Shown: one piece after another, positions 1-7,023 of the stretch | Layout: the number at the start of each line of letters is the position of its first letter | Numbering within the stretch: position 1 is the stretch's first letter | Assembly (NCBI GenBank): GCA_900763245.1 | Contig: CAAFJQ010000180.1 | Coordinates: forward strand, 1 to 19,849 | Length of the DNA stretch: 19,849 nucleotides | Origin: Bacilli bacterium | Lineage (GTDB): Bacteria > Bacillota_I > Bacilli_A > RFN20 > CAG-288 | Direction of reading: 5' to 3' | The notes under the pieces: generated by a model | Told to the model about the DNA's origin: nothing | What the model saw: only the letters and a program-made list of their open reading frames with translations | Database searches by the model: none | Position numbers and translations under genes: made by a program

Positions 1-122
1 GGAAAATCTAGTGTTTTTCGAAAGAATTAAGTGAATATTACCTTGTTTGTCTTTTTCTTTTTTGTCTTTTCTCAAAAATGTCAGAGTTTGCTCCCGTCAT
101 TCAAGAAAAAGCGGCGGTTTTA

Positions 123-806
123 TCAGCAGAAAATACTTTCTTTTTCTTCGCGAAAGGAAAAATAGCCGTCACTTGAAACTATCATCGAATCGAGGAGAAC
201 CACATCGGCCAGCTTCAATTTTTCTTTCAGCTTAGCTGTTGCGTACCTATCCATCTCGCTAGGCGCTAAATTTTCAGAGGGATGATTGTGAATGATGATG
301 ACGCCTTTTGCCTTCGATGAGAGCGCATGATGAAGAATCGTCATTATCGGCAAGGCGACTACAGTGGATGAGTCTTGAGAAAATTCTTCTTTTTTCAGAA
401 TACGCTTATCCGAACTAAGATAAAGAACCAACAGTTTTTCACCTTCTGTCCCAAGAAAAATGTTTCTGCACATCTGATAGACATCATGGGCGCTTTTTGC
501 TCTCTCCTCTTTTTCAAATGGAAGACGTCTGATGATCTCTTTCACGGCCATCAGACGATACTTCTTCGCTTTCCCTATTCCCTTTACCGATTCAAGGTCT
601 TCTTCTGAATAGAAGACTGAGACCATCCCTCCCTTTTCAAAGAGAAGACGGCTTGAAAGCTCTAGCACATTCTCCTGTTTTGTCCCTGTATCAAGAAGAA
701 GCGCAAACAGCTCCACATCGGATAACGACTCGATTCCACACTGTGCCGCTTTCTCTCTGGGCATCAGTTCTATAGTCCCTTTAAAGCAGGGATAATTCAC
801 TCCCAT
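123..806 (-). CDS. radC: RadC family JAB-domain protein
   Basis: 227 residues. The N-terminal part holds the RadC signature MPREKAAQ...LSDVELFALLL (about residues 15-38) and a helix-hairpin-helix segment SVKGIGKAK (73-81). The C-terminal part is a JAB/MPN metallo-domain with HNH at 173-175 and S183/D186 in the HxH...SxxD arrangement. The family is historically called a DNA repair protein, but its biochemical role is unsettled. I chose the ATG at 806 because GGAGGA lies 11 bases upstream and the family similarity starts just after it. The frame stays open upstream to 1004, but that extension is Arg/His-rich, has no family similarity and overlaps a better ORF in another frame. The start overlaps the end of the upstream 58-residue peptide gene by 10 bases, so translation is probably coupled. 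radC near valS matches the B. subtilis neighbourhood. Confident in family, less so in role. Confidence 0.9.
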   Translation of the reverse strand: MGVNYPCFKGTIELMPREKAAQCGIESLSDVELFALLLDTGTKQENVLELSSRLLFEKGGMVSVFYSEEDLESVKGIGKAKKYRLMAVKEIIRRLPFEKEERAKSAHDVYQMCRNIFLGTEGEKLLVLYLSSDKRILKKEEFSQDSSTVVALPIMTILHHALSSKAKGVIIIHNHPSENLAPSEMDRYATAKLKEKLKLADVVLLDSMIVSSDGYFSFREEKESIFC

Positions 807-973
807 GAAAAAGAGAATCCTCCAGGAAGCGTCGTCTTTCCTTTTTCGGAGAAGAACAGCTTGTAGCAGATGACTGTGACTAGGCCGATTGCCAATATCG
901 CCATGATCGCCGTGAGCGTGATTGCTTCTCCGCCTACTGTCTCTTTTTCTTCTACCACATCTAATTTGGTCAT
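797..973 (-). CDS. 58-residue peptide with Gly-Gly motif and hydrophobic helix
   Basis: Not recognised as a named family. The ATG at 973 follows a full-strength ribosome site, GAAGGAGG at 983-990, with a 9-base gap. The ORF runs 58 codons to TGA at 797-799. Residues 1-15 are acidic and end in Gly-Gly (MTKLDVVEEKETVGG), like the leader of a double-glycine peptide. Residues 17-40 form one hydrophobic helix. The tail is SEKGKTTLPGGFSFSWE, with a second Gly-Gly and aromatic residues. Cleavage after G15 would leave a 43-residue peptide. It could be a bacteriocin-like or signalling peptide, or simply a small membrane protein; no C39-type transporter/peptidase gene is visible here. It sits between valS and radC and overlaps radC by 10 bases. 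Strong start signal, unknown function. Confidence 0.72.
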   Translation of the reverse strand: MTKLDVVEEKETVGGEAITLTAIMAILAIGLVTVICYKLFFSEKGKTTLPGGFSFSWE

Positions 974-1014
974 AAATAAAAACCTCCTTCACATAAATAT
1001 TCATGCGAAGGAGG
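974..1014 (-). terminator. Hairpin plus U-tract after valS, containing the SD of the peptide gene
   Basis: On the minus strand CCTCCTTC (1007-1014) pairs perfectly with GAAGGAGG (983-990). About four inner pairs (GCAT/ATGT, including a G-U) extend the stem. TTTTTATTT (974-982) follows directly. This has the form of an intrinsic terminator 20 bases after the valS stop. Its 3' arm is also the Shine-Dalgarno sequence of the 58-residue peptide gene, whose ATG directly follows the U-tract. It may terminate, attenuate, or mask the ribosome site. Confidence 0.7.
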
Positions 1015-1033
1015 CCGATTCACAAAAAGAATT

Positions 1034-3619
1034 TTACTTTTTCAGATAATTGTTGAGCTCGTCGAGATATTTCTGATACTTTTCTTTCTCTGCGGCGACC
1101 TTTTCAGGTTTGGCTTTGGAGATGAAGTTCTGATTGGAGAGCATCTTCTCAGAGCGGGCGATTTCATTCTTCAGGAATTCGATTCTCTTGTTGATGCGTT
1201 CAGAGGTATCGCTGTCTTCTTTGTCGATGAGAGCAAGAGCAAAGGATGGGAAGTAGATGTAATCGTCCCTCTTGACGTCAGAAAGGGTGATAGAAGAAGC
1301 GAAGGAGAATCTCTTCAAATAAGGGAAAGCCATGTCATAAGCTTTCTTTTCGCCGAAGAAAACGAGTTCGATCGGTGCATTCGGAGCAAGGGAAAGCTGT
1401 GACTTATGGTTTCTGATCTCTTTGATGGCGCGTCTTAAAGAAAGAGCGACATCGATATCCTTTTCATCGTATTCGAATCCGTAATCGAGCGGATATTCTT
1501 CCTCATAGACGGAGTTCTTATGCTTAGGAAGATAAGAGTAGATCTCTTCGGAGATGAACGGAGCAAACGGGAAGAGAACGACAAGGATCTTCTTGAGGAT
1601 GGAGTAAAGGACCTGAAGGGTGACCTTCTTCACCTTTTCGTCTTCACCCTGCAAAGCGACCTTGGTATATTCAAGATATTCAGAGCAGAATTCGTCATAG
1701 ACGAAAGAATAGAGGTAATCGGCAGCCTGGCCGAGCTCATATTTGTCCATGTTGGTTCTGACTGCATCGAGGAGATTGTCGCACTCTTTGAGAATCCACT
1801 CATCGAGATAAGAAAGGTCTTCTTTCTTCAGCTCTTCGGGGATGAAATCCTCAGGAAGCATGGAGAGGATATAACGGGATGCGTTCCAGATTTTATTGAG
1901 GAAGTTGTGAGCATTTTCAACTTTGTTGAAGGAGAAGTTGATGTCAAGACCAGGAGTGCCGCCGGTAGCAAGAGCAAAGCGGAGAGAGTCGGTTCCGTAT
2001 TTCTTGATGACATCAAAGGGATCGATGCCGTTACCTAAGGATTTGGACATCTTTCTTCCCTGACTGTCACGGACAAGTCCATGGATATAGACCTTCTTAA
2101 AAGGCATCTTTCCGGTGAAATGAACACCTTCGAAAGCCATTCTTTCAACCCAGAAGAAGATGATGTCATAAGCGGTGACCATGACATCGAGAGGATAATA
2201 TCTCTTGTAAAGAGGATCGTCTTCATTCGGCCAGCCCAAGAAGGCAAAAGGAGCCAAAGCAGAAGAAAACCAGGTATCGAGAACATCACTGTCCTGGGTG
2301 TACTCCTCTTCAGGAAGCTTTTCTACAGAACAGACAACCTCGCCAGTCTTCTTGTTGGTATAGACCGGAATTCGATGTCCCCACCACAGCTGACGGGAGA
2401 TGCACCAGTCATCGGTATTGGCAAGCCAGGAATAGAATATCTCACTGAAGCGTGACGGGAAGAAATCGGTCTTCTTATCGCTCTTCTGAATCTTCATGAC
2501 AGCTTCGGAAAGAGGCTTCATCGAGACAAACCACTGCTTGGAAAGCATCGGTTCAACGACAGCCTTGCTTCTTTCGGAGTGGCCGACATTGTGAACGATA
2601 TCTTCGATCTTGATCAGATCACCTTGTTCCTCAATCTGCTTGACCAATTTCTTTCTGCACTCATAACGGTCCAGTCCGACATACTCCTTCGGGCAGTTTT
2701 CGTTCATTGTGGCATCTTCGTTCATTGTTTTGACAAAAGCGAGGTTGTGTCTTTTTGCAATCTGGAAGTCGTTAGGATCATGAGCAGGCGTGCACTTCAT
2801 GACACCTGTTCCGAATTCGATATCGACATAGCGGTCTCCGATCAGCGGAAGCAGTTCGCCGTTAGCAGGGTTGATGACCTTCTTTCCCTCAAGATTGTTG
2901 TATCTTTCATCATCAGGATTGAAGCAGACAGCCTGATCGCCGAACATGGTTTCCGGTCTTGTCGTTGCGACTTCAAGATATCTGGAATGATCTTCAAGCC
3001 AGTACTTGAAATAATAGAAGTGACCGTTGTCCTGAGAATAGCTGACTTCGATATCAGAAAGCGCAGTCTTCAAGACAGGATCCCAGTTGATGATTCTTTC
3101 TCCTCTGTAAATAAGGCCTTCATCATAAAGGGTTTTGAAGACTTTGTTGACAGCATCGCACATGCCATCATCAAGAGTGAATCTCTCTTTGGAATAATCC
3201 ATGGAAAGACCTAAGGCTCTCCACTGCTTGGAGATATAATCGCCGTGCTCTTCTTTCCACTTCCAGGCTTCTTTTAGGAATCCTTCGCGGCCGAGCTGGT
3301 ATTTGTCTTTGCCTTCTTCTCTCAGCTTCGCTTCGACTTTGGCCTGTGTTGCAATACCGGCATGGTCCATGTCAGCAAGGAAAAGAACATCATAGCCGCT
3401 GAGTTTTTTGTATCTGGCGATGATGTCAAGGATTGTGGTATTGGTCGCATGTCCGATATGAAGAATACCAGTGACGTTCGGAGGCGGAACGATCATGGAG
3501 AAAGGCTTTTTGTCCAAATTTTCCTTTCTCATCGCCTCAAAATAGCCGTTGTCTTCCCAAAACTTCTCTTTTCCATCTTCCACTAATGTGTGATCATAGG
3601 CTTTTTGCATTTCTTTCAT
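1034..3619 (-). CDS. valS: Valyl-tRNA synthetase
   Basis: Class I aminoacyl-tRNA synthetase that charges tRNA-Val in the cytoplasm. 861 residues, near the usual length. HIGH is at residues 54-57 (after PPPNVTG) and KMSKS at about 523-527. The editing (CP1) domain includes TTRPETMFGD near 219-228. The characteristic CISRQLWWGHRIP block follows, and a Lys/Glu-rich coiled-coil tail occupies the last 60 or so residues, as in other ValRS. The start is ATG 3619 (MKEMQKAYDHT). An in-frame TTG at 3664 would lie inside the T-box terminator and adds 15 residues with no family match. The ribosome site GGAGGG (3629-3634) sits 9 bases upstream, in the 3' arm of the leader terminator. Expression should rise when uncharged tRNA-Val accumulates. 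Confidence 0.97.
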   Translation of the reverse strand: MKEMQKAYDHTLVEDGKEKFWEDNGYFEAMRKENLDKKPFSMIVPPPNVTGILHIGHATNTTILDIIARYKKLSGYDVLFLADMDHAGIATQAKVEAKLREEGKDKYQLGREGFLKEAWKWKEEHGDYISKQWRALGLSMDYSKERFTLDDGMCDAVNKVFKTLYDEGLIYRGERIINWDPVLKTALSDIEVSYSQDNGHFYYFKYWLEDHSRYLEVATTRPETMFGDQAVCFNPDDERYNNLEGKKVINPANGELLPLIGDRYVDIEFGTGVMKCTPAHDPNDFQIAKRHNLAFVKTMNEDATMNENCPKEYVGLDRYECRKKLVKQIEEQGDLIKIEDIVHNVGHSERSKAVVEPMLSKQWFVSMKPLSEAVMKIQKSDKKTDFFPSRFSEIFYSWLANTDDWCISRQLWWGHRIPVYTNKKTGEVVCSVEKLPEEEYTQDSDVLDTWFSSALAPFAFLGWPNEDDPLYKRYYPLDVMVTAYDIIFFWVERMAFEGVHFTGKMPFKKVYIHGLVRDSQGRKMSKSLGNGIDPFDVIKKYGTDSLRFALATGGTPGLDINFSFNKVENAHNFLNKIWNASRYILSMLPEDFIPEELKKEDLSYLDEWILKECDNLLDAVRTNMDKYELGQAADYLYSFVYDEFCSEYLEYTKVALQGEDEKVKKVTLQVLYSILKKILVVLFPFAPFISEEIYSYLPKHKNSVYEEEYPLDYGFEYDEKDIDVALSLRRAIKEIRNHKSQLSLAPNAPIELVFFGEKKAYDMAFPYLKRFSFASSITLSDVKRDDYIYFPSFALALIDKEDSDTSERINKRIEFLKNEIARSEKMLSNQNFISKAKPEKVAAEKEKYQKYLDELNNYLKK

Positions 3620-3812
3620 AGAAAAAGTCCCTCCCAAATAATCAATATTCGTGAAGGGACGCAATTTTCATTGCGCGGTACCACCCCTCTTCGGTATCAC
3701 CGCTCTCAGTTTACGACACGTGCTCAGGGACGACAGAACATCGCTTTCCTAGTCCGCTTCCACCCTCCGGACTCTCTATTTAGGACTTTACGACTTCCCT
3801 TCCCGTCATAGC
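3620..3812 (-). promoter_or_regulatory. T-box riboswitch leader of valS (tRNA-Val sensing)
   Basis: The T-box core GGGTGGTACCGCG is at 3673-3685, with the tRNA-acceptor-pairing TGG at 3681-3683. GCGGT (3699-3703) can pair with ACCGC in the core to form the antiterminator. Upstream is a Stem I-like region. Its distal hairpin AGTCCG/CGGACT is preceded by AGAG, and the lower part carries candidate valine specifiers GTT (3737-3739) or GTC (3732-3734). I could not choose between them by hand; both are valine codons. The leader ends in a terminator whose 3' arm holds the valS ribosome site. Uncharged tRNA-Val should stabilise the antiterminator and permit valS expression. Confidence 0.93.
3622..3660 (-). 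terminator. T-box attenuator terminator of valS
   Basis: GTCCCTTC (3653-3660) pairs with GGAGGGAC (3627-3634), eight pairs including one G-U, and TTTTT (3622-3626) follows. The 5' arm lies just after the T-box core, as is typical. The 3' arm includes the valS Shine-Dalgarno sequence, so the fold would block ribosome binding as well as stop transcription. Confidence 0.85.
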
Positions 3813-3818
3813 GAAAAA

Positions 3819-3847
3819 ATTATAATCGTTCTCTTTTTCAATTACAA
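3819..3847 (-). promoter_or_regulatory. Promoter of valS
   Basis: TTGTAA (3842-3847), a 17-base spacer, and TATAAT (3819-3824). It lies just downstream of the engB terminator and upstream of the T-box leader, giving a start near 3812. Confidence 0.82.
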
Positions 3848-3873
3848 GAGAAAAGGGGCTGTTACACCCCTTT
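3848..3873 (-). terminator. Terminator of the lon-engB unit
   Basis: AAAGGGG (3867-3873) pairs with CCCCTTT (3852-3858), with an 8-base loop that contains the engB stop codon, followed by a T-rich run. It overlaps the -35 region of the valS promoter by a base or two, so the units are packed tightly. Confidence 0.7.
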
Positions 3874-4437
3874 GACCGTCTTGATGATATCGTCTCTTAA
3901 CGCCTGATAGGCGCTTTCTTTTTTCAAACCTACTTCAAAGCAAGGAATCGGAGCAAGCTTTTCTTCCTGAAGCTTGAGATAATGCTTTTCGGAAGCAGTC
4001 ATCTTGTCCGTCTTTGTGAAGACAAAGGCATGTGGGATCTTCAAGGATTCAAGATACTCTGCAAACTCATCATCTGCTGGAAGAAGAAGCCTTCTGGCAT
4101 CGACGAGAATATAGACTTTTTTAAGTGCCTTGTTGTCGATGAGAAAATCATCCATCAGCTTGGCAAAATGATCTCTTGCAAAGGTCGCATAGCCATAGCC
4201 AGGGACGTCGACAAGATAGAACTTGTTGTCGATCACCGCATAGTTGACCATGTTGGTCTGACCAGCGGTCTTGGAAGTTTTCATGAAGTTCTTCCTTCTG
4301 ACAAGCTGGTTGATCAACGTGCTTTTTCCGACATTGCTTCGTCCAATGAAGGTGACGGCAGGTTTATCGTAGAGAAACTGTTTCTTTTCCACAGCGGAAC
4401 GTACGAAATTGACGTCCTGAAAGTCATTCTTGGCCAT
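3862..4437 (-). CDS. engB: Ribosome biogenesis GTPase EngB/YsxC
   Basis: TRAFAC-class GTPase that helps assemble the large ribosomal subunit. 191 residues, the usual length. P-loop GRSNVGKS is at residues 32-39, the switch I region with a TAGQT motif around 57-61, the G3 motif DVPGYGYA at 77-84, and the G4 motif TKTDK at 141-145. The ATG at 4437 is 2 bases beyond the lon stop codon. No clear Shine-Dalgarno sequence precedes it, so it is probably translated by coupling to lon. lon-engB adjacency is conserved in Bacillota. Co-transcription from the lon promoter would place engB under the same CIRCE control. A terminator overlaps its stop codon. Confidence 0.97.
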   Translation of the reverse strand: MAKNDFQDVNFVRSAVEKKQFLYDKPAVTFIGRSNVGKSTLINQLVRRKNFMKTSKTAGQTNMVNYAVIDNKFYLVDVPGYGYATFARDHFAKLMDDFLIDNKALKKVYILVDARRLLLPADDEFAEYLESLKIPHAFVFTKTDKMTASEKHYLKLQEEKLAPIPCFEVGLKKESAYQALRDDIIKTVKGV

Positions 4438-4439
4438 CG

Positions 4440-6872
4440 TTATGCACTCACTTTGGTCTTCGTCTTCTTTGCGGCAGTAGTCTTTTCCTTGTTGACAGGA
4501 GAAGTTCTCTTGTAGATTTCATCCTTCATCTTCGTGATGTCCTCTAAGAAGACACCAGAGAAAAGATCTGTGACTTTGCTGACTTCGACGATGTTGACAG
4601 CATCTGTGATCTCTTTAGGAAGCTCTTCTCTGTCCTTATGGTTCTCTTTCGGGATGAAGACAGTCTTGATGTGCTCTCTTGAAGCAGCATTGGTCTTCTC
4701 TCTAAGGCCACCGATAGGCATTGAGTTACCTCTTAAATCGACTTCACCGGTCATAGCGACATCGTTGCGGATGCGGACATTGCAGATAGCGGAGATGATG
4801 CAGGTGACTGTAGCAACACCGGCACTAGGTCCATCCTTCGGCGTAGCGGATTCAGGGAAGTGAATATGAATGTCATTGTTAGAGAAGAATTCAGGGTTGA
4901 TGCCTAAAGAAGGTCCGATGCTCTTGACATAGCTTAAAGCCGTCTCGCAGGCTTCCTTCATGACATCGCCCAAGTTACCGGTAAGGATCAAAGCACCCTT
5001 TCCAGGGAAAGTATTGACTTCGATCTTAAGGACTTCGCCACCGGCCTGTGTATAGGCCAAACCATTGATAATACCGACCTGGGAATCATTGACATTGCAC
5101 TCGTGCGTGAAGATTTCAGCACCGAGATATTTTCTGACAACTTCTTTATCGACGACAAGATGATTCTTAGAAGGATCACGCAGATAGTCGACAGCAAACT
5201 TTCTATCGATTGTACCAATCTTTCTACGCAATTCACGTACGCCGGCTTCCATGGTATAGAATTCGATGATATAGTCAAGGGCTTCATCTTTCCATTCCAT
5301 CATGCCAGGCTTGATGCCGTTTGATTTCTCTTCCAAGGAGATGAGGTGATTCTTTGCAATCGAAACCTTCTCGAACTTGGTATAAGTATTGAGTTCGATC
5401 ATCTCAAGACGATCCATCAAAGGACCAGGAATCTTGGAGATATCGTTAGCAGTGCAGATGAAAAGAACATTGCTGAGATCGAAGGGCTCATCGAGATAGT
5501 TATCCATGAAGATGGAGTTCTGTTCAGGATCGAGGACTTCAAGCAAAGCACTTGCAGGATCACCCTTATATCCGCCGCCATCGATCTTATCAATTTCATC
5601 GAGAAGGAAGACAGGGTTGTTCGTTCCGACTTTGTTCATGCCAGAGATGATCTTGCCAGGCATAGCGCCGATATAGGTCTTTCTGTGGCCGCGGATTTCG
5701 GCTTCATCGGAGATACCGCCTAAGGCGACTTTGACAAATTTTCTCCCTAAAGCCTGTGCAATTGAAATAGCCAGGGATGTCTTACCGACACCAGGTGCGC
5801 CATAGAAGCAAAGGATAGGAGCCTTCAAAGACTTGGTGAGCTGTTTGACAGCGAGATACTGAAGGATACGGTCCTTCTGTTTCTCCAAGCCGTCATGATT
5901 CTCATCAAGAATCTTCTTGACAGAGTCGAGATCTTCATTATCCTGAGAAGAGATACGCCAAGGCAAATCAGCCAATAATTCGACATAATTGTTGATGATG
6001 CCGACTTCCTGGCTTCCGGCAGGCATCGCTTTCAAGCGGGCAAGCTCGCTATGAATGCGTTTGCGGATGTTTTCAGGATAAAGTTCAGGATTGTCATCGA
6101 CCTTCTTCTCGATCTTATCAGTGGCATCGCCGCCATCGAATTCTTTCAGCTGGTTCTTGACGACCTTCATCTTCTCGCGAAGAACATATTCTCTCTGGTT
6201 CTTATCGATGGAATCAGAGACCTGTTTCTGAATATCGTATTCGATCTTGCTGTCAAGATTGAAACGATCAAGATCAGAAATGCAGAGGCGGAACTTTTCA
6301 ATCGGATCCTTCTCTTCGAGAATGAGCTGCTTTGTCAAATTGGCAGTGCCTAAGAAGGCTGCGATATGATAAGGAACACTTAAAATATCAGGAACAGTCT
6401 GAGAGAAATCAACCAATTCAGGAAGCTGTGGATATTTCTTTCTTAAAGAGGTATAGGAAGAAGTGAACTTTCCAAGCATCTCATAGATCTTTGCATCTTC
6501 TCTCTGATAAATCGGTCTCTGATTGACAGTGGCCATGACTGTTCCAGAGACGGAATCTACATTGAAATCAGTGAGATCGACTGCGGATTTGCCCATGACA
6601 ACGGCTTTCAAGCCCTGCGGGACAGGTGTCACATCAACGACGCGGCATAAGCAGCCGACCACTCTGACACCAGGTAAAATAAGGTTATCAAAATCACCGT
6701 ACACATCATCCGAATTGGATAAAGAAAGGATGAATTCATCGCCTTTGTTAAGACGGGAAAGCAAATGCATATCGTAATTGTTTCTGGCGGTGATAGTCAT
6801 CTCAATATCAGGTAAACCAACGACTTTGTTATTAGGTAATACCGGTAATCTTCTAGGGGAATAAGTATCCAT
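4440..6872 (-). CDS. lon: ATP-dependent Lon protease (LonA type)
   Basis: Soluble AAA+ serine protease that degrades misfolded and regulatory proteins. 810 residues, near the usual length. It has an N-terminal LON substrate domain (about 8-200), a helical middle, Walker A GAPGVGKT (358-365), Walker B LLDEID (423-428), and a C-terminal protease domain. The catalytic Ser683 is in KDGPSAG and Lys726 in REKTNAA; the 43-residue separation is that of E. coli Lon. No transmembrane segments interrupt the AAA+ domain, so it is LonA, not LonB. The last 25 or so residues form a Lys/Thr-rich tail. The start is ATG 6872, with AAGGAGG at 6880-6886, 7 bases upstream. A TTG at 6890 is in frame but overlaps the ribosome site. 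The promoter carries a CIRCE operator, suggesting heat-shock control by HrcA. Confidence 0.97.
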   Translation of the reverse strand: MDTYSPRRLPVLPNNKVVGLPDIEMTITARNNYDMHLLSRLNKGDEFILSLSNSDDVYGDFDNLILPGVRVVGCLCRVVDVTPVPQGLKAVVMGKSAVDLTDFNVDSVSGTVMATVNQRPIYQREDAKIYEMLGKFTSSYTSLRKKYPQLPELVDFSQTVPDILSVPYHIAAFLGTANLTKQLILEEKDPIEKFRLCISDLDRFNLDSKIEYDIQKQVSDSIDKNQREYVLREKMKVVKNQLKEFDGGDATDKIEKKVDDNPELYPENIRKRIHSELARLKAMPAGSQEVGIINNYVELLADLPWRISSQDNEDLDSVKKILDENHDGLEKQKDRILQYLAVKQLTKSLKAPILCFYGAPGVGKTSLAISIAQALGRKFVKVALGGISDEAEIRGHRKTYIGAMPGKIISGMNKVGTNNPVFLLDEIDKIDGGGYKGDPASALLEVLDPEQNSIFMDNYLDEPFDLSNVLFICTANDISKIPGPLMDRLEMIELNTYTKFEKVSIAKNHLISLEEKSNGIKPGMMEWKDEALDYIIEFYTMEAGVRELRRKIGTIDRKFAVDYLRDPSKNHLVVDKEVVRKYLGAEIFTHECNVNDSQVGIINGLAYTQAGGEVLKIEVNTFPGKGALILTGNLGDVMKEACETALSYVKSIGPSLGINPEFFSNNDIHIHFPESATPKDGPSAGVATVTCIISAICNVRIRNDVAMTGEVDLRGNSMPIGGLREKTNAASREHIKTVFIPKENHKDREELPKEITDAVNIVEVSKVTDLFSGVFLEDITKMKDEIYKRTSPVNKEKTTAAKKTKTKVSA

Positions 6873-6913
6873 AAACGTTCCTCCTTTCAAGGAATTCAGC
6901 GAATAGCATTGAT

Positions 6914-6941
6914 ATTATAATGTAAAATTTAGCAATTTCAA
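6914..6941 (-). promoter_or_regulatory. Promoter of lon
   Basis: TTGAAA (6936-6941), a 16-base spacer, and TATAAT (6914-6919), a near-consensus housekeeping promoter. The -35 box lies inside the CIRCE element, so bound HrcA would exclude RNA polymerase. Confidence 0.83.
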
Positions 6942-6955
6942 CTTGCAAGTGCTAA
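6929..6955. promoter_or_regulatory. CIRCE element (HrcA operator) upstream of lon
   Basis: Read on the minus strand, TTAGCACTT, nine bases, then AATTGCTAA. The consensus is TTAGCACTC-N9-GAGTGCTAA, so 16 of 18 arm positions match and the 9-9-9 geometry is exact. CIRCE normally precedes hrcA-grpE-dnaKJ or groESL. Here it covers the -35 box of lon. Confidence 0.88.
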
Positions 6956-6971
6956 ATTTGTTAAATAGTTA

Positions 6972-7003
6972 GAAAAAGGAGGCCACGTGAATGCGACCTC
7001 CTT
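6972..7003 (-). terminator. Terminator of tig
   Basis: AAGGAGG (6997-7003) pairs with CCTCCTT (6976-6982), with further inner pairs (CGC/GTG), and the stem runs into a T-run on the minus strand. It lies about 20 bases after the tig stop and before the lon promoter, separating the two units. Confidence 0.83.
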
Positions 7004-7023
7004 CGATGTTTTTTCAGCGCTGA

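Noticed and set aside
47..235. 62-codon plus-strand ORF near the left edge
   Set aside because: Overlaps the radC 3' end antisense, low complexity at its start (Ser/Phe), and no ribosome site.
807..1004. In-frame N-terminal extension of radC up to the ATG at 1004
   Set aside because: Arg/His-rich with no RadC similarity and no ribosome site. It crosses the hairpin and overlaps the well-signalled 58-residue ORF in another frame.
3620..3664. Longer valS from TTG at 3664
   Set aside because: It would start inside the T-box terminator. The ATG at 3619 has the ribosome site and fits the family N-terminus.
6873..6890. Longer lon from TTG at 6890
   Set aside because: The codons overlap the AAGGAGG ribosome site of the ATG at 6872.
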